Below are positions 11,143-18,325 of a stretch of 48,446 bases of DNA, one piece after another. The stretch is from assembly GCF_000787835.1 (NCBI RefSeq), contig NZ_BBPP01000004.1:209486-257931 (forward strand). Direction: 5' to 3'. Within the stretch, counting starts at the first letter, position 1. The number at the start of each line of letters is the position of its first letter. A program made the position numbers and the translations under genes. The notes below the pieces were generated by a model, which was given only the letters and a program-made list of their open reading frames with translations, was not told where the DNA came from and did no database searches. The stretch comes from Streptacidiphilus melanogenes (GTDB lineage: Bacteria > Actinomycetota > Actinomycetes > Streptomycetales > Streptomycetaceae).

Positions 11143-12606
11143 TCAGCCCGCGTGACTGTCCGCGACGATCGAGCCGACGCGGTCGCCCAGCGTCGGGTCC
11201 CGCCGGACCAGCACCGCGGCGTAGCCGACCGCGGCGAGCAGGATGCCGAGCGCCAGGTAGGGGAACCAGTCGTACGGGCTCGGCTGTCCCGGCTTGACCA
11301 GGTAGTACAGCGGCACCAGGATCGCCGCCGCGCCGAGGCCCGGCAGCAGCGCGTGCCGCGTCCAGCGGAACTCGCTGGGCCGGTAGCGCCGGTAGTAGAA
11401 CGGCAGCGCGATGTTGGACGCGAGGTACACCAGCAGCACCAGGATCGTGCCCATGGTGGACGACTCGGCGAAGAAGACCATCGGGTCCATCGCGCCCGAT
11501 GAGGCGTGCCCGCCGAGCAGGTGGCCGAGGCCCCAACCGCCGATGATGAGCAGCGAGATGGTGACGAAGGTGAGGATGGCCCGGGTGGGCGTGCGCCGGG
11601 TGGGGTGCACCGCGCCGACCGCGCTCGGCAGCAGGCCCTCGCGTCCGGCGTTGAAGACCAGCCGCGCCTGGGAGTTGGTGCCCGCGATCAGCGCGCCGAG
11701 CGTCGAGGTGAGCCCGGCGAGGTAGGCGAAGAACGCCAGTACGCCCAGGGTCCCCTGGGCGACGTCGATGAACGGGACGGCGGACGCGCCGACCTTGGTG
11801 ACGTCGTAGCCGAACCCGGTGAGGGTGGCGTAGGAGAAGAGCACGTAGCTGACCGACATGACGCCGATGGAGAGGAAGACCGCCCGGCCGACGTTGCGCC
11901 GCGGGTCCTGCGTCTCCTCGGCGAGCGCGGCGGAGTTCTCCCAGCCGATGAACAGGTAGACCGCCAGCGGGAAGCCCTCGGCGAGCCCCTGGAAGCCGCC
12001 GCTGATCCGGCCCGGTTCGAACGGGGCGAGCGAGAGGTGCCCGGCGTGGTCGACGATCGCCGCGACCGAGACGACGACCAGCACCAGCATCTCGACGCCG
12101 AAGAACAGCCCGGCCAGCTTGGTGGAGACGGCGATACCGCGGACCATCAGCACGACGGCGACGCCGGTCAGGATCAGCGTCCAGATGATCCAGGGGACGT
12201 TCCACGTGAGGTAGTGGTGGAGCGTCGTCTCCAGGAACCCGCCGGAGACGGCGATCACCGACGCCATGGCGATGATGTAGCCGAGGCCGGCCAGCAGCGC
12301 GGTCGTGACGGCGCTGGTCGGGCCGAAGGTCCTGCCGACGAAGGTGATGAAGCTGCCGGCCGAGGGGTGCGCCCGGGAGAACTGCGCGAGCGTGTTGCCC
12401 AGCAGCGCCACGGCGATGCCCGCGGCGATGACGGTGAGCGGGGAGGCGACCCCGGCGGTGGTGGCCAGGAAGCCGAAGCCGAAGAAGAAGCTCATCGCCG
12501 GGCCGATGTTGGCCATGGTGGCCGCGGCGATGTCGACCATGCCCAGCACACCGCCGTTCAGGCGCTGGGTTCTGACGGTGGGGGAGGCGACGGTCTGCTC
12601 GGACAC
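11143..12606 (-). CDS. APC-superfamily amino acid permease
   Basis: About 487 residues with twelve or so hydrophobic segments. The first segment has GMVDIAAATMANIGPAMSFF, in the position of the substrate-contacting GxG loop of APC transporters, and WENSAALAEETQDPRRNVGRA is the conserved segment after TM6. Start: the AAGGAG at 12614-12619 lies one nt from ATG 12612 but seven nt from the in-frame GTG 12606, so the GTG is preferred. It is followed by the GntR gene, suggesting regulated uptake of an amino acid, polyamine or related amine. Specificity cannot be read from the sequence. Confidence 0.88.
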   Translation of the reverse strand: MSEQTVASPTVRTQRLNGGVLGMVDIAAATMANIGPAMSFFFGFGFLATTAGVASPLTVIAAGIAVALLGNTLAQFSRAHPSAGSFITFVGRTFGPTSAVTTALLAGLGYIIAMASVIAVSGGFLETTLHHYLTWNVPWIIWTLILTGVAVVLMVRGIAVSTKLAGLFFGVEMLVLVVVSVAAIVDHAGHLSLAPFEPGRISGGFQGLAEGFPLAVYLFIGWENSAALAEETQDPRRNVGRAVFLSIGVMSVSYVLFSYATLTGFGYDVTKVGASAVPFIDVAQGTLGVLAFFAYLAGLTSTLGALIAGTNSQARLVFNAGREGLLPSAVGAVHPTRRTPTRAILTFVTISLLIIGGWGLGHLLGGHASSGAMDPMVFFAESSTMGTILVLLVYLASNIALPFYYRRYRPSEFRWTRHALLPGLGAAAILVPLYYLVKPGQPSPYDWFPYLALGILLAAVGYAAVLVRRDPTLGDRVGSIVADSHAG

Positions 12607-12669
12607 GGGCATGCTCCTTCGCGCGGGGTGCGGGTGCGGGGCGCAGGTGGGTGGCGTGCCGAGAAAATA

Positions 12670-12690
12670 GTTCAACCCGATCAGTTGAAC
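12670..12690. promoter_or_regulatory. 21-bp palindromic operator candidate upstream of permease-GntR
   Basis: GTTCAAC (12670-12676), 7-nt centre, GTTGAAC (12684-12690), a perfect inverted repeat in a locally AT-rich stretch (GAGAAAATAG precedes it). It lies 58 nt upstream of the permease start and about 115 nt before the divergent peroxiredoxin gene. Its size fits a dimeric GntR-type regulator such as the one in the same operon. Binding is inferred. Confidence 0.6.
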
Positions 12691-12805
12691 AAGGGTTCGC
12701 GCAGCGGAGCGGCGGAGCAGCCGATACGTCCCGCGATCCCGGGTGGGCCGGGGCATGATGGAGATCGAGATCGTCCGTAGCCGGAAGAACCGTGAGGAGC
12801 CGAAG

Positions 12806-13369
12806 ATGCGTGCCGACATCGTGCCGGGTGGGGTCTTCCCCGACTACGAGCTGACCGACCACACCAAGGCCCGCCGCAAGCTCAGCGAACTGCAGGGCGG
12901 CGACCCGATGGTGCTGATCCTCTCCCGCGGCCACTTCTGCCCCAAGGACCACCAGCAGCACCTCCAACTCGCCGCCCACTGGGCTGAGATCGCCGTCGCG
13001 TACACCCAGGTCGTGACGATCGCGACGGACAACCTCTTCGAGCTGAACGAGTTCCGCGCCGCCGTCGGCGCACAGTGGACCTTCCTGTCCGACGTGGGCC
13101 GCAAGGTGCAGCAGGACCTGGACATCCAGGAGTACACCGACACCACCCACGACCCGATGATCCCGCACACGCTCGTGCTCAAGCCGGGCCTGGTCATCCA
13201 CAGCGTCTACAACGGCTACTGGTACTGGGGCCGCCCCTCGATCGAGGACCTCCGCCGCGACCTGCGCGAGGTCACCCGCGACGTCCGCCCGGACTGGGAC
13301 CCGACCGCCCCCGGCCTCCGCGCCGCCTGGGACGCGGGCGACCACTCCCAGCACTACCCGTACCGGTAG
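12806..13369 (+). CDS. Peroxiredoxin-like (AhpC/TSA fold) protein with a single cysteine
   Basis: 187 residues from ATG 12806, which has GAGGAG six nt upstream. The order of elements is that of the thioredoxin/peroxiredoxin fold: VFPDYELTDHTKARRKLSEL, then MVLILSRGHFCPKDHQQ carrying the only cysteine where peroxiredoxins have their peroxidatic Cys (usual PxxxTxxC replaced by SRGHFC), then VVTIATDNLFELNEF, WTFLSDVGRKVQQDLDI and PHTLVLKPGLVIHSVYNGYWYWGRPS. With no resolving cysteine it would be a 1-Cys enzyme or a non-peroxidase redoxin. The C-terminal tail repeats DW/HSQHYPYR. Divergent from the permease. Confidence 0.8.
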   Translation: MRADIVPGGVFPDYELTDHTKARRKLSELQGGDPMVLILSRGHFCPKDHQQHLQLAAHWAEIAVAYTQVVTIATDNLFELNEFRAAVGAQWTFLSDVGRKVQQDLDIQEYTDTTHDPMIPHTLVLKPGLVIHSVYNGYWYWGRPSIEDLRRDLREVTRDVRPDWDPTAPGLRAAWDAGDHSQHYPYR

Positions 13370-13379
13370 ACCCCGCCCG

Positions 13380-14033
13380 GCACGCTCGGGTTCACTCCTC
13401 CGGTGAGGGCCCTGCGGGCCGCGGCGGCCAGGGGAACCCGTGGGCCTCCGCCGACGCCCGGCTGCCGCCCGTAAGCGGGGCCCAGCCGGTCGGGCTGCCG
13501 CTCGCGCAGCCACTCCCGTGACTCCGGTCCTGGCTGTGCACACAGGGCCTCGATCACGCTGCTCCGGTGCCCTTCGGGCGCCGGGTCGGCCAGCCAGGCC
13601 AGCTGGGCCGCGGCGTCCCCCAAGCCGGACAGCACCGCGGCGGCTCGTCTCGTGAAGCACGGGAGTAGGCCCAACAGGCGTACTGCTTCCGCGTCCTGGG
13701 GTTCGGCGCGGCCTTTTGGGAGCGCCAGTCCGGTGGCCGCGGCGGGGACGTCGGCGCCGTTGTGGAGCAGGTGGCGGCCGGTTTCGCCGGCGTGCTCCGG
13801 CAGTCGTGCGGTCTCGGGGTCCTCGAAGTGGGCCGCAAGGACGGCCCCGACGTCCTCGTCGCGGGAGCGCGCCGCCCTGGCCGGGCGAGCAAGAGCGTCC
13901 TTGGGCAGCGGGTCGTCAGGGGTCAGCTGGTGAAGGCGTTCTGCCAGCGCGAGCAGGGTCGGCCTGGGTTCGAGCGCCTTGCGCTCGTCCTGGACGCTCA
14001 CCGGGCGGGGAAGGGCTCGATTCTCTTCGTCAT
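13380..14033 (-). pseudogene. Decayed hypothetical gene (helical repeat-type), frameshifted near its start
   Basis: From ATG 14033 the frame reads MTKRIEPFPAR and stops; shifting one base restores VSVQDERKALEPRPTLLALA, LHQLTPDDPLP, VGAVLAAHFEDPETARLP and later AWLADPAPEGHRSSVIEAL. This has the look of a family of streptomycete hypothetical proteins of helical-repeat type that I recall but cannot name. The intact relatives are, to my memory, longer. Codon third positions become less GC-rich toward the end (TGT, GCA, CCA, GCT), as expected of a relaxed gene. An alternative is a functional gene starting at GTG 14001. No adjacent partner explains it. Confidence 0.45.
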
Positions 14034-14109
14034 GCGCCGGATGGTGGCAGGGCCGCGACGGTCCGGACAACCACTTTTCGCCGCCAGGTGGCCCCAGGGC
14101 GCAGCCGGT

Positions 14110-14487
14110 TCAGTCGTCCAGGCCCCAGCTGATGACGTGCTCCGGATGGACCCGGATCACCTCCGGGCTGAAGTGCGGGCCCAACTCATGGGGGCCGGTG
14201 AGCAGTTCGGCGGTGCCGCGGATCTCGACGCCGCGGACCCGCCAGGGGCGGATGCTCACCAGGTCGTCGACGACGAGCGAGATCCTGGGGTTGGCCTGCA
14301 GGTTGCGCCACTTCTTGGTGGCGCCCATCCGCAGCCCGCCGATCAGGATCGTGCCGTCGTCCTGCGCAAAGAACCCGACGGGATTGGCCTGCGGCTGCCC
14401 GGAGGGGTCGACCGTGGCCATCCGGCCGAGCCGTTGGCCGTCCAGGTACGCGCGCTGCGCGGCGGTGAAGGCGGTGAAGGCGGTCAT
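14110..14487 (-). CDS. PPOX-class flavin/F420-binding protein (pyridoxamine 5'-phosphate oxidase fold)
   Basis: 125 residues, the normal length for the small F420-dependent reductase-like group. It opens with FTAAQRAYLDGQRLGRMATV, then DPSGQPQANPVGFFAQDDGTILIGG, and ATKKWRNLQANPRISLVVDD, all in the order of the split beta-barrel of PPOX proteins, and ends RVHPEHVISWGLDD. Members bind F420, FMN or haem; this subtype is generally called PPOX class F420-dependent oxidoreductase. The start overlaps by four bases the stop of the upstream small gene. Role likely in redox of an unknown small molecule. Confidence 0.87.
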   Translation of the reverse strand: MTAFTAFTAAQRAYLDGQRLGRMATVDPSGQPQANPVGFFAQDDGTILIGGLRMGATKKWRNLQANPRISLVVDDLVSIRPWRVRGVEIRGTAELLTGPHELGPHFSPEVIRVHPEHVISWGLDD

Positions 14488-14783
14488 GAGGGGTTCACGG
14501 CTTCAGCGCGGTGTCGCTGCTTGAGTGCGGCGTCGCAGGTGTGGCAGAGCCACGGCGTCAGGTTCGGCGGGTACCAGTGCGAGCCGGGCGCCGTCGGGTG
14601 GTAGCTGTGCTTCTCCATCGGCGCGGTGTCCAGGCCGCACAGGGTCCGCTCGGCCGGGTCGTCCGGCGTCCCGGCGTCGGACGGCGCGGCGTGGACGGCC
14701 TTCAGGCCGCCGACCACCCAGCTCTTGCCGTCGAGGTTCGGGGTGTGCCCCGCCTGCGGTTCGATCAGCACGATGATGCCCAC
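14484..14783 (-). CDS. Small conserved hypothetical protein with a CxxC pair
   Basis: About 99 residues if it starts at GTG 14783, which has GGAGG almost against it; an ATG at 14879 would add 32 residues of low-complexity sequence. The core is IIVLIEPQAGHTPNLDGKSW, AERTLCGLDTAP, SHWYPPNLTP and WLCHTCDAALKQRH. A cysteine at LCGL plus the CHTC pair could hold a zinc or iron. The stop overlaps the start of the PPOX gene (ATGA), so they are coupled; this may be its partner. I do not recognise the family. Confidence 0.6.
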   Translation of the reverse strand: MGIIVLIEPQAGHTPNLDGKSWVVGGLKAVHAAPSDAGTPDDPAERTLCGLDTAPMEKHSYHPTAPGSHWYPPNLTPWLCHTCDAALKQRHRAEAVNPS

Positions 14784-14887
14784 CCCTCCACGATCCCGCG
14801 CCGCCCGGGCGCACGCATCACGACCGTGCAGGATCGGCGGACCGTCCACAGGCTGAAGCTCCGGGGTGAAAGTTTTCATTCATGCCC

Positions 14888-14911
14888 TTGACACCTGCCT
14901 GACTCTATACA
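14888..14911 (+). promoter_or_regulatory. Possible promoter elements of the NCS1 permease
   Basis: A consensus -35 TTGACA (14888-14893) and a TATACA (14906-14911) occur in an AT-richer patch upstream of the permease. The 12-nt spacing is too short for one normal sigma-HrdB promoter, so they may belong to separate promoters; GAAGAT at 14913-14918 gives 19 nt from the TTGACA. Confidence 0.25.
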
Positions 14912-14957
14912 CGAAGATGTGGCCCACCCCACACCTCGCCTCACCAAAGGTGGCCTC

Positions 14958-16349
14958 ATGGAGCAACGCGCCCTCGAGTTCGTGCCGGCCGACGAGAGAT
15001 ACGGCAAGGCGCGGTCGTTGTTCACCGTCTGGTTCGCGGCGAACATGCAGATCACCACCATCGTCACCGGCGCCCTGGGCGTGGTCCTCGGCCTGCCGCT
15101 GCCCTGGGCGGTCCTCGCCCTGGTGGTGGGCAACCTGTTCGGCGGCGTCTTCATGGCGCTGCACTCCGCGCAGGGGCCCAAGCTCGGCATACCCCAGATG
15201 ATCCAGAGCCGGGCCCAGTTCGGCGTGCTCGGCGCGGTGCTGCCGCTGCTCCTGGTCATCCTCATGTACATCGGCTTCTTTGCCAGCAGCTCCGTCCTCG
15301 GCGGCTCCGCGCTGGCCGCCTGGACCGGCCTGCCGCGCACCGCGTGCGTCATCGCCGTCTCCGCCGTCTGCGCCGTGCTGGCGCTCTACGGCTACCGGCT
15401 GATCCACCAGGTGGAGCGCTGGATCAGCCTGGTCAGCGCCGTCGGCTTCGTCTACCTGAGCTATCGGCTGCTTACGGCCCCGCAGCCGGCCGGCCTGTGG
15501 CACGCGGGCTCCCTCGACGTCGGCACCTTCCTGCTCGTCGTCTCCATCGCGGCCACCTGGCAGATCACCTATGCGCCCTACGTCGCCGACTACTCGCGCT
15601 ACCTGCCCGAGAACACCAGCAGCGCGGCCGCCTTCGGCTGGACCTACGCGGGCTCGGTCGGCGCCAGCATCTGGATGATGGCCTTCGGCTGCGTCGCCGC
15701 CGCGGTCGCGCCCAAGGCGTTCGGCGCCGACTCGGTCGCCTACGTCGTGGGCCTTGCGCCCGGCTCGGTCTCCGGCGTGTTCTTCCTGGTCGTCGTGCTG
15801 GGCGTGCTCGCGGTCAACGTGCTCAACCTCTACGGCGCCTTCATGTCGACCACGACCACGCTCGGCGCGGTCCTGCGCTTCCGCGTCGGCCAGGGACTGC
15901 GCGCCGCCTTCATCCTCGGCGCGGCGGCCGTCGGCACCGGCCTGGCCCTGCTGGCGCAGGGCGACTTCCTCGGCACCTTCGAGAACTTCATCCTGTTGCT
16001 GACGTACTTCCTGGTGCCGTGGACCGCGGTCAACCTGGTCGACTTCTACCTGATCCGCCACGAGCAGTACGACATCCCGGCGCTCTTCGACCCGGCCGGC
16101 CGCTACGGCCGCGTCAACTGGCGCACCATGGCCGCCTACCTGATCGGCGTCGCAGTCGAGGTGCCCTTCGTCAGCACCAGCTACTACACCGGGCCGATGG
16201 TCGCCCACCTCGGCGGCGCGGACATCTCCTGGCTCCTCGGCCTGATCGTCTCCGCGGCCCTCTACTACGTCCTCATGCGCCCCTTCGCGATCCCGCGCAC
16301 CCCCGCCCAGGCGGCTCCGACCGAGGAGCAGCTCGCGCCCCGCGCCTGA
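14958..16349 (+). CDS. Purine/cytosine permease-type transporter (NCS1 family)
   Basis: 463 residues and about twelve hydrophobic segments, the family norm. The opening block FVPADERYGKARSLFTVWFA is diagnostic of the cytosine/purine/uracil/allantoin permease family, followed by GPKLGIPQMIQSRAQFGVLG. YAPYVADYSRYLPENTSS and FLVPWTAVNLVDFYLIRHEQYD are further conserved blocks. Start at ATG 14958 with GGTGG upstream; the upstream GTG at 14919 is in frame but lacks a site. Imports a nucleobase or allantoin-like compound with a cation; no catabolic gene for purines adjoins it. Stands alone, ending at a strong hairpin. Confidence 0.92.
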   Translation: MEQRALEFVPADERYGKARSLFTVWFAANMQITTIVTGALGVVLGLPLPWAVLALVVGNLFGGVFMALHSAQGPKLGIPQMIQSRAQFGVLGAVLPLLLVILMYIGFFASSSVLGGSALAAWTGLPRTACVIAVSAVCAVLALYGYRLIHQVERWISLVSAVGFVYLSYRLLTAPQPAGLWHAGSLDVGTFLLVVSIAATWQITYAPYVADYSRYLPENTSSAAAFGWTYAGSVGASIWMMAFGCVAAAVAPKAFGADSVAYVVGLAPGSVSGVFFLVVVLGVLAVNVLNLYGAFMSTTTTLGAVLRFRVGQGLRAAFILGAAAVGTGLALLAQGDFLGTFENFILLLTYFLVPWTAVNLVDFYLIRHEQYDIPALFDPAGRYGRVNWRTMAAYLIGVAVEVPFVSTSYYTGPMVAHLGGADISWLLGLIVSAALYYVLMRPFAIPRTPAQAAPTEEQLAPRA

Positions 16350-16368
16350 GCCGCCCTCGGACACGAAT

Positions 16369-16397
16369 GGCCGTCGCCGCATATCGCGGCGACGGCC
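16369..16397. terminator. Bidirectional hairpin terminator
   Basis: Perfect 12-bp stem GGCCGTCGCCGC (16369-16380) with 16386-16397, loop ATATC. Located between the convergent NCS1 permease and rpmE2 genes. Confidence 0.8.
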
Positions 16398-16407
16398 CCT
16401 GCCTTGA

Positions 16408-16653
16408 TCACGCCCGAGCGGCGGCCTTTCCGTAGCGGCGCTCGAAGCGCTCGACGCGGCCGGCGCTGTCCAGAACGCGGGCGTTGCCGGTGTAGAAGGG
16501 ATGGCTGGCGGATGAGATCTCCACGTCCACGACGGGGTAGCTCCGGCCGTCGGACCATTCGACGGTCCTGTCGCTGGTCAGCGTGGACCGCGTGAGGAAG
16601 GCGACGTCGGCCGCGCGGTCGCGGAAGACGACGGGCTGGTAAGTGGTGTTCAT
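16408..16653 (-). CDS. rpmE2: Ribosomal protein L31 type B (zinc-free)
   Basis: 81 residues. It shows the L31 type-B pattern: [45 protein letters not shown] and a basic C-terminus. Type-A L31 carries a CxxC zinc site; this protein has no cysteine, so it is the zinc-independent paralogue that replaces the zinc form when zinc is scarce. 51 nt behind the rpmG gene on the same strand; both probably transcribed from the promoter with the Zur box at 16912-16926. Confidence 0.95.
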   Translation of the reverse strand: MNTTYQPVVFRDRAADVAFLTRSTLTSDRTVEWSDGRSYPVVDVEISSASHPFYTGNARVLDSAGRVERFERRYGKAAARA

Positions 16654-16704
16654 CGCGGGATGCCTCTCGGGTCGTGGGCGTGTGGTGCGGAACGGTTGCG
16701 CGGG

Positions 16705-16869
16705 TCAGCGCTCCTCGCGGAACTCGACGTGCCGACCGGCCGCGGGGTCGTACTTGCGCAGCACGAGGCGGTCCGGGTCGTTGCGGCGGCTCTTGCGGGT
16801 CACGTACGTGTAGCCGGTTCCGGCGGTGGAGCGGAGCTTGACGATCGGGCGCAGTTCGCTGCGGGCCAT
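16705..16869 (-). CDS. rpmG: Ribosomal protein L33 (zinc-free paralogue)
   Basis: 54 residues from ATG 16869, with AGGAGG six nt upstream; an in-frame ATG further up (16902) lacks a site. The protein reads [20 protein letters not shown], then [21 protein letters not shown] and ends FREER. Zinc-binding L33 has two CxxC pairs; here there is none, marking the C-minus form. First gene of the zinc-starvation pair with rpmE2. Confidence 0.96.
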   Translation of the reverse strand: MARSELRPIVKLRSTAGTGYTYVTRKSRRNDPDRLVLRKYDPAAGRHVEFREER

Positions 16870-16911
16870 GGGTCCTCCTGTCCAGAGCGACCGCCACTCC
16901 ACTCAGTGAAA

Positions 16912-16926
16912 TGGAAGTCGTTTTCA
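16912..16926. promoter_or_regulatory. Probable Zur box upstream of rpmG-rpmE2
   Basis: TGGAAGTCGTTTTCA on the + strand; read on the gene strand it is TGAAAACGACTTCCA, which agrees at 13 of 15 positions with the actinobacterial Zur pattern TGAAAACGATTTTCA as I remember it. It lies 43-57 nt upstream of rpmG. C-minus ribosomal protein paralogues are known Zur targets in streptomycetes and mycobacteria, which supports the assignment. Confidence 0.75.
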
Positions 16927-16991
16927 AGCCTTCTGGCCCTCACAACGCACACCCGTCGGCACCTATTCCCCCTCGCCTCGCGGCCGCGTCG

Positions 16992-17007
16992 ATATACTTT
17001 GGTATAT
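16992..17007. promoter_or_regulatory. Palindromic self-operator overlapping the -10 and start codon of the small pair
   Basis: ATATAC (16992-16997), TTTG, GTATAT (17002-17007): a perfect 6-bp inverted repeat. It contains TATACT (16993-16998), a near-consensus -10, and runs into the ATG at 17006. A -10 at this place would start transcription at about the A of the ATG, that is, a leaderless mRNA. No clear -35. Confidence 0.55.
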
Positions 17008-17158
17008 GAGCGAGGAGAGCACGCGGGAGATTTGGGACATCACCAGTCGCGACGGCCGCCCGGCCTACCGCAACCGTCTCGCCTCCAGCTTCGGCGAGAA
17101 GGTCAGCGTGCGTGACTGGGTCATCGACACCGGCAAACTCTGGCGGTACAGCGCATGA
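17006..17158 (+). CDS. 50-residue protein upstream of XRE regulator (possible mini toxin or partner)
   Basis: Reads MSEESTREIWDITSRDGRPA, then YRNRLASSFG, EKVSVRDWVI and DTGKLWRYSA. No signal peptide, no membrane segment, no cysteine; charged throughout with three tryptophans. There is no ribosome binding site; the promoter palindrome runs into the start codon, so translation is probably leaderless. Its stop overlaps the XRE gene start (ATGA). A small gene coupled to and preceding an XRE gene, under an operator at the promoter, is the layout of HigB/HigA-type toxin-antitoxin pairs, but the protein is much shorter than RelE-fold toxins (about 90-120 residues) and I do not recognise a toxin motif. 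Confidence 0.6.
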   Translation: MSEESTREIWDITSRDGRPAYRNRLASSFGEKVSVRDWVIDTGKLWRYSA

Positions 17159-17418
17159 CGCCCGACGATCCGCTGGCCCCGTTCGCTCGAACGCTGGGTG
17201 AACACCTCGCACGCCTGCGCAAGTCGCGCGGCCTCACCCAGGCCCAGCTCGCCGACCTGGCCGGTATCACCCAGGCTGCGCTTTCCCGCGCGGAGACCGG
17301 CCGAACCCTCCCGCAGCTGCGCACCCTCATGACGATCGGACAGGTGCTCGGGCAGAACGTCGGCATCCACCTCGACGGGCAGCTGATCACCGGCCCGCAG
17401 CCTTCGGACCGTCAGTGA
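17155..17418 (+). CDS. XRE-family helix-turn-helix protein
   Basis: 87 residues. The helix-turn-helix spans residues 16-70: LGEHLARLRKSRGLTQAQLA, DLAGITQAALSRAETGR and TLPQLRTLMTIGQVLGQNVG, a clean HTH_3 domain close to HipB/HigA antitoxins in length. No sensory domain follows. Start ATG overlaps the stop of the 50-residue gene by four bases. Likely binds the ATATAC/GTATAT palindrome just upstream and represses the pair. Followed by the convergent aac(2') gene, 28 nt away. Confidence 0.88.
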   Translation: MTPDDPLAPFARTLGEHLARLRKSRGLTQAQLADLAGITQAALSRAETGRTLPQLRTLMTIGQVLGQNVGIHLDGQLITGPQPSDRQ

Positions 17419-17445
17419 CGGTGCCGTTCACGGCTTCGTGGGGCC

Positions 17446-17994
17446 TCACCACACCTCGCCGTCGCGCCAGTCGCAGGTGAGCTCGCCGGTGAGGTCGAGG
17501 CGGTACCCGTCGCGGCGGACGAAGATGTAGCCGTCCTCGTCGGGGGTCCGGATGATGCCGGAGGTGGGTGTGAGGGCGGATGTCGGCCCCTGCCAGGGGC
17601 GCCAGCCGCGGGCGGCGTAGAAGGCGAGGCCCTCCTCGGAGGCGCCGAGTGCGCCGAAGTCGTAGGCGCGGTCGATGACCCGCTCCAGCGGGGCCATCAC
17701 GGCACTGCCGTAGCCGCGCCGGCGCAGGGTCGCCTCCACGGCGACGCCCTCGACGTAACCGACGCGCCAGGCCCGCCCGCTGTGCAGCAGCCGCCGTTGG
17801 ACGACCGCGCCGTGCGCGACGACGAGGCCGCTGGGCTGCCGCAGCAAGGCGTGGACCCCGCCGAGGCAGTGTTCCCAGTCGTCCTCCGACATGTCGTCGA
17901 AGGTCCGGTAGAGCAGTGCTCGCGCGGCGGTGAGTTCGTCCGGCTCCAGATCCGCTGTGTGGGCGACGCGGAGGGCCGGCTGGTCTTCGCTCAT
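17446..17994 (-). CDS. aac(2')-I: Aminoglycoside 2'-N-acetyltransferase, AAC(2')-I type
   Basis: 182 residues, the AAC(2')-I length. Diagnostic blocks match those of the mycobacterial enzyme as I recall it: RVAHTADL, DDWEHCLGGVHAL, RVGYVEGVAVE, then ARGWRPWQGPTSAL, RTPDEDGYIFV and the C-terminal ELTCDWRDGEVW. The RRRGYGSAVM stretch is the acetyl-CoA loop of the GNAT fold. The enzyme acetylates the 2'-amino group of aminoglycosides such as gentamicin and tobramycin; in mycobacteria the gene is intrinsic and its natural role is unsettled. Starts at ATG 17994, no clear ribosome binding site. No aminoglycoside biosynthesis genes are in view. Confidence 0.85.
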   Translation of the reverse strand: MSEDQPALRVAHTADLEPDELTAARALLYRTFDDMSEDDWEHCLGGVHALLRQPSGLVVAHGAVVQRRLLHSGRAWRVGYVEGVAVEATLRRRGYGSAVMAPLERVIDRAYDFGALGASEEGLAFYAARGWRPWQGPTSALTPTSGIIRTPDEDGYIFVRRDGYRLDLTGELTCDWRDGEVW

Positions 17995-18325
17995 GGCACA
18001 AGGATGCGCGAGTCGCAGCCCCGTCCACGGAATCTGACGGATCGACACCCGGATGGCCGACAGCGACGGCTGTCCGCCGCTCCGGGCCGACGGTGTGGAA
18101 GGCCGCGGTGCGGTCCTCGCTGCGCGGGTCGGCGGGCGGGGGAAGGTCCGGGATCGCGGCGCGGGACCGGCGCCGCCAGGGGCGTGTGTGGTCCGCGGCG
18201 GCCTCGCAGCCGCCGTCGAGGTCCACGACCACGACCGCGGGCGCACCGTCCGCGTGGCACATGCGCACCCCGAGTCCGGCGACGCCCGGTTGCGCGGCGG
18301 ACAGGTCCATGAGGGCGCGAGTCCG
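17995..18325. other. 331-bp gap without a convincing gene
   Basis: Lies between the aac(2') start and the ferredoxin-like stop. The minus strand holds an open frame from ATG 18310 (MDLSAAQPGVAGLGVRMCHA, then VVVVDLDGG) that has no stop until it has run out of frame through the whole aac(2') gene, and no ribosome binding site. It may be the decayed start of a gene. No hairpin stands out. Confidence 0.4.

Noticed and set aside
11506-12780. Plus-strand frame across the permease gene
   Set aside because: Asp/Gly/Arg-rich antisense of a membrane protein; no start signals or domains.
13762-14604. Plus-strand frame across the decayed gene and the PPOX gene
   Set aside because: Shadow of the PPOX-class gene, whose motifs are clear on the other strand.
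14888-14911. A single strong promoter made of TTGACA and TATACA
   Set aside because: The spacing of 12 nt is too short for one sigma-70-type promoter; kept only as a low-confidence element.
17387-18310. Minus-strand frame from ATG 18310 as a separate gene
   Set aside because: Its later two thirds overlap aac(2') out of frame and it has no ribosome binding site; at most the first part is a relic.
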